DNA from: an uncultured SAR86 cluster bacterium
Lineage (GTDB): Bacteria > Pseudomonadota > Gammaproteobacteria > Magnimaribacterales > D2472
Length of the DNA stretch: 64,000 bases
Assembly (NCBI GenBank): GCA_905181595.1
Contig: CAJIYI010000001.1
Coordinates: 1,083,938-1,147,937 of the forward strand
Reading direction: 5' to 3'
Of the stretch, positions 26,464 through 34,013 are shown one piece after another. The notes under the pieces were generated by a model. The model was not told the origin of the DNA and did not search any database. It saw nothing but the letters and a program-made list of their open reading frames with translations. Each line of letters opens with the position of its first letter. Position 1 is the stretch's first letter. Both the position numbers and the translations under genes were made by a program.

Positions 26464-27656
26464 CTATCGGTTGAATTCAATTCGACTGCCGATAGGCAGG
26501 TGCTCTTTTAAAACTCCATCTTGATAAACAATCTCTCCATTTAAAATGGTATGCCTTACAGCACCAGGAAATGTATAGTCTAGGAATGGTGACCACCCAC
26601 AGTGATACAAGATATTTTCTTTTGTGACTAATGTATTTGAGCTGAGATCTATGACTGCTAAATCGGCATAACCACCCTCACGAATATAGCCCCTGTCTTT
26701 AATTTGAAAACGCTCTGCAATATTATGACTAGTTTTTTGAACAATCTGCTCTAGCGAAAAAATACCTTTGGAATAAAAATCAAGAAGCACCAACAACGAA
26801 TGTTGATTCAGTGGAAGTCCGCTTGGAGCTTGCAAATACGGTTGCTGTTTTTCTTCCCAAGTATGTGGGGCATGATCCGTTGCAATAATATCAATTTTAT
26901 TTTTTTGCACAGCATCAATCAGTGCTAATCGATCTTGCTCAGACTTAACGCTGGGATTACATTTAATTAAATTGCCGTGGGTCTTATAAGCAGCTTCACT
27001 GAAAAATAAGTGATGCACACAAACTTCGGCAGTAATTTTTTTACCGGTAATATCTCCTTCAGTAAATAATTTCATTTCATCCGCGGTGGTCAGATGAAGA
27101 ATATGGAGATTTGAGCCATGCTTTGTTGCTAGATCATATGCAAGCTGTGATGATTTTAGGCAAGCTTCTGCGCTTCTGATTGCAGGGTGAAATGTTGCAT
27201 CTACATCTTCACCATATTTAGCAATTATTGCCTTTTCATTTTCAATAATAGTTGGGGTATCTTCACAATGCGTAACGATATTAACTGGGGCCTCTCTAAA
27301 AATTGCATCGAGTGTATCTTGATTATCAACCAACATGTCTCCAGTGGATGCACCCATAAATACTTTCAAGCCACACGCAAGGGTATTATCTAATTGTTTA
27401 ATTTCATCAATATTGGTGTTACTGGCGCCCATGTAAAAAGAATAGTTGCCATGGGACTTCGTTGCAGCCAAATCAAACTTAGCCTGCAAGTTCACTCGAT
27501 TGGTTGTGGTTGGATTAACGTTAGGCATTTCAAAGTAACTGGTCACCCCGCCTGCCAACCCTGCTCTGCTTTCTGATTGAATATTGCCCTTATGCGTTAA
27601 GCCTGGCTCTCTAAAATGAACCTGGTCATCGATGAGGCCTGGCAAAACATGTTTGC
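26464..27656 (-). CDS. pyrC: Dihydroorotase, main part (gene split by one frameshift)
   Basis: Zinc amidohydrolase of pyrimidine biosynthesis, converting carbamoyl aspartate and dihydroorotate. The frame starts PGLIDDQVHFREPGLTHKG, with the HxR metal motif in VHFREPG (replacing HxH-R in other classes). It continues with LKVFMGASTGDML (carboxylated Lys region), VTHCEDT, ILHLTTADE and IIATDHAPHTWEEK (Asp). This is the long, PyrC/AllB-like class I type of about 444 residues. The N-terminus is in another frame because one G is missing near 27656-27657 (FKG|KHVLPG). Probably functional if the base is restored. Confidence 0.88.
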
Positions 27657-27797
27657 CTTGAAATCTATAATCTTTTTTGATTCTGCATCAATCGAAGGTG
27701 CAATCTTTTCGATTCTATCTCCCTTAATTGCAATATCAGATTCAAAAATTTGACCTTCATTAACCAGCGTTCCATTTTTTAAAATAAGATCAAACAT
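27597..27797 (-). CDS. pyrC: Dihydroorotase, N-terminal part before the frameshift
   Basis: Opens MFDLILKNGTLVNEGQIFESDIAIKGDRIEKIAPSI, the amidohydrolase N-terminal beta-sandwich. The native frame ends at IIDFK. After that point this frame drifts to ANMFCQASS, whereas the +1 frame reads GKHVLPGLIDDQVHF, the metal-site start. The ATG at 27797 overlaps the lysC stop as TAATG, so the gene is translationally coupled to lysC. It should be read together with 26464-27656. Confidence 0.85.
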   Translation of the reverse strand: MFDLILKNGTLVNEGQIFESDIAIKGDRIEKIAPSIDAESKKIIDFKANMFCQASSMTRFILESQA

Positions 27798-29008
27798 TAG
27801 TCTCCTAGGTTAAATGTTTTATGTAAAGTTCTGACTGCATTCTCGACTTGATCCTCTGCAATGACAATCGTAATTTTAATTTCAGAGGTGCTAATCATTT
27901 GGATGTTAATTTCTGCATCTGCCAAAGCATTAAATGCTGAGCTTGCAATTCCAGCATGAGAACGCATGCCAACGCCAACCAATGATACTTTGCCAATCGC
28001 CTCATCAATAATGAGTTCATCGTATGAAATGCCTTTCATTTTTTCTTTTAACACTGCTTCGACTTGAGGTCGATCACTGGTCGCAACTGTAAAGGTGAAA
28101 TCAGTTTTATTTGAAACGCTGATATTTTGAACAATCACGTCCACCTCAATGCCCTCATCGCTAATTGGACTCAAGATGCCCGAGGCAATCCCAGGAGTAT
28201 CAGCCACTCCATGTAATGTAAATTTTGTTTGGTCTGTTTGAGATGCAATTCCTGTTATAACGGCGTCTTCCATACCTTCTTCCTCCTGTAAAATAAGCGT
28301 GCCTGATCCTGGCTCAAAGCTTGATAAGACTCTAACTAAAACATTGTATTTATTTGCAAATTCAACGGCACGTATTTGGATAACTTTAGCACCCTGACCA
28401 GATAACTCCAACATCTCTTCCATGCTTATAGAATCAAGCTTTTTAGCCTCAGGAACTATCCTTGGATCGGTGGTATATATTCCATCGACGTCTGTATAAA
28501 TATCACATCTTTTTGCTTTAATTGAAGCGGCGATTGCAACCGCAGTGGTATCGCTACCACCTCTTCCCATCGTCGTTGTATCTCCATCTGCAGTAATTCC
28601 CTGAAAACCAGTAATTATAGGAATATAACCCTCTTCAATGGTTTGAAAAAGAATGTCGTTATTCATGTCTAAGATTTTTGCTCTAGAAAAATGAGAAGTA
28701 GTTTTCATCCCAAATTGAGCGGCGGACAGTGATTTCGCTTTAAGGCCTAAATGATTTAGAGCTATAGCCACCAATGATGCGCTTACTTTTTCTCCAGTTG
28801 AAACCAATGCATCAAACTCTCTTTTATTTGGTTCAGATCCAAATGATCGAGCTAAATCAATTAAACGATTGGTTTCTCCGCTCATAGCGGAGACTACAAC
28901 TACGGGAAAAGCTTCTTTGGAGGCTGCCTGAATAAGATCTGCAACCGCAGAAATGCGATCCGTTGAGCCAACAGAGGTACCGCCAAATTTTAATACTATG
29001 GTTTCCAT
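27797..29008 (-). CDS. lysC: Aspartokinase
   Basis: First enzyme of the aspartate family, phosphorylating aspartate for lysine, threonine and methionine. The 403-residue length is that of monofunctional proteobacterial LysC. The kinase motif is LKFGGTSVGSTDRI, followed by TTMGRGGSDTTAVAIA and CDIYTDVDGIYTTDPRIV. Two C-terminal ACT-type units follow (GIASGILSPISDEGIEVDVIVQN and VGVGMRSHAGIASSAFNALADAEINIQMISTSEIKI), where feedback inhibitors bind. It lies between alaS and pyrC, 19 bases after alaS ends. asd, the next enzyme of the pathway, lies at 57.6-58.7 kb. Confidence 0.95.
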   Translation of the reverse strand: METIVLKFGGTSVGSTDRISAVADLIQAASKEAFPVVVVSAMSGETNRLIDLARSFGSEPNKREFDALVSTGEKVSASLVAIALNHLGLKAKSLSAAQFGMKTTSHFSRAKILDMNNDILFQTIEEGYIPIITGFQGITADGDTTTMGRGGSDTTAVAIAASIKAKRCDIYTDVDGIYTTDPRIVPEAKKLDSISMEEMLELSGQGAKVIQIRAVEFANKYNVLVRVLSSFEPGSGTLILQEEEGMEDAVITGIASQTDQTKFTLHGVADTPGIASGILSPISDEGIEVDVIVQNISVSNKTDFTFTVATSDRPQVEAVLKEKMKGISYDELIIDEAIGKVSLVGVGMRSHAGIASSAFNALADAEINIQMISTSEIKITIVIAEDQVENAVRTLHKTFNLGD

Positions 29009-29027
29009 TGTTTAAAAAGCCTAAAGA

Positions 29028-31598
29028 TTAAGCGAGGGATTGTACGATATTGGGAATAGAATTAACAAATTCATCAATATTTTTGCATTCACCTGCACCT
29101 TGAGCAAAGTCATTTCTTCCACCGCCCTTACCATCAATAGATTTACAGACAGCTTGTATAACTTTATTTGCCTGCAAAGAATCTTCTAAATCTGAAGTTA
29201 CCCCGCAGACTAAAACTACTTTGTTGTCTTGATTGCTTACAATCAATATGCACTTTTTCTGCTGCTCTTTCTTGTGCTGATCTACTAATTGTCTTAGATC
29301 TTGAATATTCTGGTTCTCGACCTGCAAGAGAACTAGTTCACAGCCATCTAATTGATGTCGAGAATCTTTTGCTTCTATTGATGAGGTTTGATTAGTTTTT
29401 TTGCCTTTTTTCAAAGATTTATTTTCAGCAATTAAATCTTTTACCTTTGAGCTAACCTCTGATGCGCCAACATTTAATAAGACTTGAGTTGTTTGAAGTT
29501 GATGTTGCATTTCTAACATGAGTTCAACTGCCTTGGTGCCAACGGCTGCTTCTATCCTTCTTACACCAGATGAAACGCTGGATTCGCTGGTGATAATAAA
29601 CATACCAATATCACCCGTTCTTGCAACGTGTGTTCCGCCACAAAGCTCAACAGAAAAACCATCACTCATTGACAGAACTCTTACATCATCATCATATTTT
29701 TCCCCGAACATCGCCTCTGCTCCCATTGCGATTGCATCATCAAGTTTCATCAAGTCTGTTGTAACTTGCGAGTTGTTGAGCGAATGCATATTAACCAGCG
29801 ATTCAATTTCTTTGATTTCATCTTTGCTTACAGCCTTAGGATGAGAAAAATCAAATCGAAGTTTAGTAGCATCGACCAGGGAACCTTTTTGCTCTACATG
29901 ATTACCCAACACATGCTTTAAAGCAGCGTGCATCAAATGGGTTGCTGAATGATGGGCGGCTGAAGAGTCCCTCAATGCGGCATTAACCTCTAGCTTTATT
30001 TCATCATTAAGCGAGATCGAACCTTCTGCGAGAACAATTTTATGAATAAATATTTTTCCCTGTTTAATGCAGTCTAAAACCTGGCCATGACAATCGTTGC
30101 CAGAAAACACTCCCTGATCACCTATCTGCCCACCTGATTCTGCGTAAAAAGGTGATTGATCAAAAGCAACGAGATATTCTTTAGCTTTATTGGCAGTATC
30201 TATGCGAACTTCCTTGTCCCATAAGCCCACAGTTTTCCCTTGAGCAGTTAACCTGTCATAGCCAAGAAAATTTGTATCAGCAATCGATGATAAATCTAGT
30301 TGCACTGCTTTAAACTTACTGGCTGATTTTGAATTCTTCACCTGTTCTGCCATGCAGATATCAAAACCTTTTTGATCAAGCGTAAGATCTTGCTCACGTG
30401 CAATATCAGCAGTTAGATCAAACGGAAATCCAAAAGTATCATGAAGCTTGAATACAACTTCTCCTGGAATAACCTGAGAAGTCATTTTCTTAATTTCTTT
30501 ATCTAGGATCTCAATTCCTTTCTCTAGGGTTTCAAGAAATTTATTTTCTTCATCGTGAATCGTTGTCTCTATGAGAGACTGGCTTGTCGCAAGCATAGGG
30601 AAAGCAATTTCCATTTCTTGAACCAATGGTGCAACTAAAGTATGCAGAAAAGGTTTTTTTGCTCCCAGCTTATATCCATGCCTGATAGCTCGACGCATAA
30701 TTCTTCGTAAAACATAGCCACGCCCTTCATTTGAAGGCATTACACCATCGGCAATTAAAAAACTAACACTGCGAATATGATCAGCTATTACTTTATGTGA
30801 TGGCTCTCCAGGAGACTTGATTGCTTTCTCAGATGCCTTAATTAAATTAAGAAAAAGATCAGTTTCATAGTTTGAATTAACGCCTTGCATCACTGCTGTG
30901 ACACGCTCTAAACCCATTCCAGTATCAACTGATGGCTTTGGCAATGGTGTTAAATCTCCAGCAGCATCTCTATTAAACTGCATGAACACTAAATTCCAAA
31001 TTTCTACAAACCTATCGCCATCATCACCCGGCGAGCCGGGAGGAGTTCCCTCATATTGATCTCCATGATCATAATAGATTTCTGAACAAGGCCCACATGG
31101 CCCAGTGTCGCCCATTGACCAAAAGTTATCCTCTTCGTCCAATCTAACAATTCGGTCTGGTGAAATACCTATCTTGGATGACCAAATTTCTGCAGCCTCA
31201 TCGTCTTCTCTAAAAACAGAAATCCATAATCTATCTTTTTCTAGGCCAAGCTCTTTGGTTAAAAAATTCCAGGCTAACTCAATAGCATGTTCTTTAAAAT
31301 AATCTCCAAAACTAAAGTTTCCAAGCATTTCAAAAAAAGTATGATGCCTTAAGGTGTAGCCGACATTCTCTAAATCATTGTGTTTGCCGCCAGCTCGTAT
31401 ACATCTTTGTGTTGTTGTTGCTCTCTGATAGGGTCGCTTGTCAGTGCCCAAGAAAACATCTTTGAATTGCACCATGCCTGCATTAGTAAACAGGAGAGTA
31501 TCATCATTTGCTGGTATTAAAGGGCTTGAATCAATGACCTCATGATCATTTTTTGCAAAATATTCTAAGAACTTAGCCCGAATTTCACTTGTTAACAT
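29028..31598 (-). CDS. alaS: Alanyl-tRNA synthetase
   Basis: Class II synthetase charging tRNA-Ala. The chosen ATG at 31598 (MLTSEIRAKFLEYFAKNDH, 856 residues) is the family start. A TTG at 31604 would add only MA. The catalytic core has TNAGMVQFKDVFLGTDKRPYQRATTTQRCIRAGGKHNDLENVG, and the editing domain has HSATHLMHAALKHVLG. CGGTHVARTGDIG completes the zinc and editing site, and the C-Ala region closes the protein (QSLA). Its start overlaps the end of the dienelactone hydrolase gene. It is complete and not frameshifted. Confidence 0.97.
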   Translation of the reverse strand: MLTSEIRAKFLEYFAKNDHEVIDSSPLIPANDDTLLFTNAGMVQFKDVFLGTDKRPYQRATTTQRCIRAGGKHNDLENVGYTLRHHTFFEMLGNFSFGDYFKEHAIELAWNFLTKELGLEKDRLWISVFREDDEAAEIWSSKIGISPDRIVRLDEEDNFWSMGDTGPCGPCSEIYYDHGDQYEGTPPGSPGDDGDRFVEIWNLVFMQFNRDAAGDLTPLPKPSVDTGMGLERVTAVMQGVNSNYETDLFLNLIKASEKAIKSPGEPSHKVIADHIRSVSFLIADGVMPSNEGRGYVLRRIMRRAIRHGYKLGAKKPFLHTLVAPLVQEMEIAFPMLATSQSLIETTIHDEENKFLETLEKGIEILDKEIKKMTSQVIPGEVVFKLHDTFGFPFDLTADIAREQDLTLDQKGFDICMAEQVKNSKSASKFKAVQLDLSSIADTNFLGYDRLTAQGKTVGLWDKEVRIDTANKAKEYLVAFDQSPFYAESGGQIGDQGVFSGNDCHGQVLDCIKQGKIFIHKIVLAEGSISLNDEIKLEVNAALRDSSAAHHSATHLMHAALKHVLGNHVEQKGSLVDATKLRFDFSHPKAVSKDEIKEIESLVNMHSLNNSQVTTDLMKLDDAIAMGAEAMFGEKYDDDVRVLSMSDGFSVELCGGTHVARTGDIGMFIITSESSVSSGVRRIEAAVGTKAVELMLEMQHQLQTTQVLLNVGASEVSSKVKDLIAENKSLKKGKKTNQTSSIEAKDSRHQLDGCELVLLQVENQNIQDLRQLVDQHKKEQQKKCILIVSNQDNKVVLVCGVTSDLEDSLQANKVIQAVCKSIDGKGGGRNDFAQGAGECKNIDEFVNSIPNIVQSLA

Positions 31599-32310
31599 TG
31601 CCAAAGACTTCCTCTAAAAAATTAGTCATTGCGATCCAAGAACGCTCATCACTATCATGATTATAAACTGTTCCCATGGCAACGTCGTTAGCCAGTGGAT
31701 TGGTGAATGCATGGTAGGTATTTCCATAATTAATCAATTGCCAGTCAGCTTCTGATTCAGTCATTTCATTCTGCAAGGCAAGAATTTGCTCTGAAGATAC
31801 CATTGGATCTAGATCGCCATTAAGCACTAATAACTTTGTATTCACTTTGTTAAAGGTTTCATCGGATTGATTTAATAAGCCATGAAAGCTTACGCAGCCG
31901 CTTAAATTATGGCCTGATCGAGCTAGTTCTATTGAAGCAAGTCCCCCAAAACAAAACCCAATCATTGCAATCTTGGAAGCATCGATACCATCAAGGCTCT
32001 TGCCATAGTCAACCGCACTGATAAGACGTTGGCGAAATAACTTACGATCAGTGACAAAGGGTTCAATAAGCGCCTGATTTTCTTCGACACTTGTACCATT
32101 TACCCCGCCACCATATATATCTATTGAGAGCGCAGCATAACCAAGAGCATTTAACGCATTTACTTTTTGATCTTCAAATTCAGACCTGCCCTTCCATGTA
32201 TGCGCAACAAGAACCAGAGGCAATAAGTTAGAAGATTCAGGTATTGATAAATGACCGATGCACTCTATCGCACCATCGAAATAAGATACGTTATTAGTTG
32301 TCACTTCCAT
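31585..32310 (-). CDS. Dienelactone hydrolase-family protein
   Basis: Alpha/beta hydrolase of 241 residues from ATG at 32310 (MEVTTNNVSYFDG). A longer reading from 32361 would add only sequence overlapping the carbonic anhydrase gene. The nucleophile is the Cys of IGFCFGG, the acid is the Asp in LNGDLDPMV, and the base is the His in NTYHAFTNP. This Cys-Asp-His triad is the dienelactone hydrolase signature. YAALSIDIYGGGVNGTS also matches. Many members have no known natural substrate; general carboxylesterase or lactonase activity is the safe call. It overlaps alaS by 14 bases. Confidence 0.88.
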   Translation of the reverse strand: MEVTTNNVSYFDGAIECIGHLSIPESSNLLPLVLVAHTWKGRSEFEDQKVNALNALGYAALSIDIYGGGVNGTSVEENQALIEPFVTDRKLFRQRLISAVDYGKSLDGIDASKIAMIGFCFGGLASIELARSGHNLSGCVSFHGLLNQSDETFNKVNTKLLVLNGDLDPMVSSEQILALQNEMTESEADWQLINYGNTYHAFTNPLANDVAMGTVYNHDSDERSWIAMTNFLEEVFGNVNK

Positions 32311-32824
32311 CACCAAGCGCAGCTTTGTATCTTTTGTAATTTTCAATGTAATGTTGAGCATTAATCGCAGGGATTGCCTGCTCTTCCAATGTAAGCACTT
32401 TCTTGATCTTTCCAGGCATGCCTAAAACCATAGAGCCGTCTGGAACTTCCATGCCCTCTGTGACCAACGCTTTGGCCCCTATAATGCAATTCTTGCCAAT
32501 CTTGGCTCCATTTAAGATAACAGAACCTATCCCTATTAAGCTGCCATCACCAATTTCACATCCATGCAGCATAGCTAAATGACCAACAGTAACAAATTTT
32601 CCAATAGTGCAACCAAAACCAGGATCCGTATGAATAACTGAATTGTCCTGAATGTTTGATCCCTCTCCTATAATAATAGGTTCATTGTCTCCCCGGATGG
32701 TGCAGTGAAACCAAATGCTTGAATCCTTTGCCATTTGGACATCTCCAATAACCGTAGCATCTGGAGCAATCCAAAAATCTTCATTTTCCGTAGTTAAGCT
32801 TTTGTCATTGAGTGTAATAATCAT
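32294..32824 (-). CDS. Gamma-carbonic anhydrase-like protein (YrdA type)
   Basis: Left-handed beta-helix hexapeptide-repeat protein of 176 residues. The repeats run from WIAPDATVIGDVQMAKDSSIWFHCTIRGD through NIQDNSVIHTDPGFGCTIGKFVTVGHLAMLHGCEIGDGSLIGIGSVI. The histidines in VIHTD, GHLAMLHG form the metal site of the gamma class. GMPGKIKKVLTLEEQ ends the repeat region. YrdA/PaaY proteins bind zinc; several show weak anhydrase or thioesterase activity, so the physiological role is open. Confidence 0.9.
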   Translation of the reverse strand: MIITLNDKSLTTENEDFWIAPDATVIGDVQMAKDSSIWFHCTIRGDNEPIIIGEGSNIQDNSVIHTDPGFGCTIGKFVTVGHLAMLHGCEIGDGSLIGIGSVILNGAKIGKNCIIGAKALVTEGMEVPDGSMVLGMPGKIKKVLTLEEQAIPAINAQHYIENYKRYKAALGDGSDN

Positions 32825-32830
32825 TAAATG

Positions 32831-33409
32831 CTATCCCTCTAATATTTCTATATTCGCATCAAAACAAACATTTAAAAAGTTTACTGTAATCATGGCTGTT
32901 AAGCCCCAAATCTTTTGATTTTTTAGTGACCAAGTTGGTACTTCCCAGACACTGCCCTGTCTTTCAATACTTTCTCTTTTTATGTTTTTTGGATCTAACA
33001 AAAAACTTAATGGGACGGTAAAAATTTCTTGAATTTCTTCATTAGCCTCAAGGTCTTGAGGCTTGTCCACTGTCGCGATAAAAGGATTAACCTCAATCTT
33101 ATGCCTTGAAATTAAATAATCTAACTTACCAAGCATGGTGACATCCTCGCCGTTTAGACTCATTTCTTCATTTGATTCTCTTAATGCAGTATCAAAGAGG
33201 CTGGCATCTCCATCCTCTGCTTTTCCACCAGGAAAACTGACCTCTCCTGAGTGTGTTGAGAGGTGGCCAGAGCGTTGGGTATAAATTAATTCAGGGCTCT
33301 CAATATATTCTCCATAATTTAAAATGGCTATCAAAACTGATGCTTGAGGTCTGCCACTGGGCTTTTCAGAATTACTGGAATTTAGTTTATACTTTATCTC
33401 TTCAATCAT
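32831..33409 (-). CDS. Nudix hydrolase, CoA pyrophosphatase type
   Basis: A 192-residue protein of the NudL/YeaB branch. The Nudix box is GGKAEDGDASLFDTALRESNEEMSL, with the R-E-S-N-E-E core supplying the metal ligands. It is preceded by RSGHLSTHSGEVSFPGG, the UPF0035/NUDT7-8 signature found in CoA diphosphatases. These enzymes hydrolyse CoA or acyl-CoA to 3',5'-ADP and (acyl-)phosphopantetheine. That activity is inferred from the family. It is cytosolic, in a run with the carbonic anhydrase-like gene 6 bases away. Confidence 0.87.
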   Translation of the reverse strand: MIEEIKYKLNSSNSEKPSGRPQASVLIAILNYGEYIESPELIYTQRSGHLSTHSGEVSFPGGKAEDGDASLFDTALRESNEEMSLNGEDVTMLGKLDYLISRHKIEVNPFIATVDKPQDLEANEEIQEIFTVPLSFLLDPKNIKRESIERQGSVWEVPTWSLKNQKIWGLTAMITVNFLNVCFDANIEILEG

Positions 33410-33460
33410 TGTATAAGTTTAACTTCTTACAACATTTAATTCTCTAACAAAGGAGCACTT

Positions 33461-33997
33461 TTGAGATATTGTTCAAAATGCGGAAGCGATCAGATAGATT
33501 TTAAGGTACCTGTTGATGACAATATCAAGCGGTATATTTGCTCAGCTTGTGACTCAATTTTCTATACCAATCCCAATCTTATTGTGGGAACAATCTGCGT
33601 TAAAGAAGATCAAATTTTACTGTGCAAAAGAAATATTGAGCCTCGCTTTGGACTATGGACTCTGCCAGCCGGTTTTATGGAAAATTCAGAGACTCTGCAA
33701 GAGGGTGCATTAAGGGAAACGAAAGAAGAGACGCAAGCATCTCCAAAAATTATTGCCCCATACTCTGCTTTTAGCCTTACACATATCAGTCAAGTGCATT
33801 TCTTTTATCTAGCCGAGCTAGGGGATGAAAGTTTTGGCCCAACATCAGAAAGCTCAGAAGTGGAGTTATTTGATGAGAAAGATATTCCCTGGGATCAAAT
33901 AGCCTTTCCGACAGTTACAAAGACATTAAAATACTATTTTGAAGACAAAAAGAAAGGAGATTTTCCATTCCGAGAAGAAGCGTTAAAACTCTGGTAG
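33461..33997 (+). CDS. Nudix hydrolase with N-terminal zinc ribbon (TTG start)
   Basis: A 178-residue protein. It begins YCSKCG and has ICSAC about 20 residues later, a four-cysteine zinc ribbon. The Nudix box is AGFMENSETLQEGALRETKEETQA, with the family residues intact. LITHISQVHFFYLAEL follows. The start is TTG at 33461, preceded by AAGGAG with a 6-base spacer. Zinc-ribbon Nudix proteins of this type are often ADP-ribose or NAD pyrophosphatases; the substrate is not readable. It diverges from the other Nudix gene and converges on purL. Confidence 0.87.
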   Translation: MRYCSKCGSDQIDFKVPVDDNIKRYICSACDSIFYTNPNLIVGTICVKEDQILLCKRNIEPRFGLWTLPAGFMENSETLQEGALRETKEETQASPKIIAPYSAFSLTHISQVHFFYLAELGDESFGPTSESSEVELFDEKDIPWDQIAFPTVTKTLKYYFEDKKKGDFPFREEALKLW

Positions 33998-34013
33998 ATC
34001 TCTGCTAAAAAAT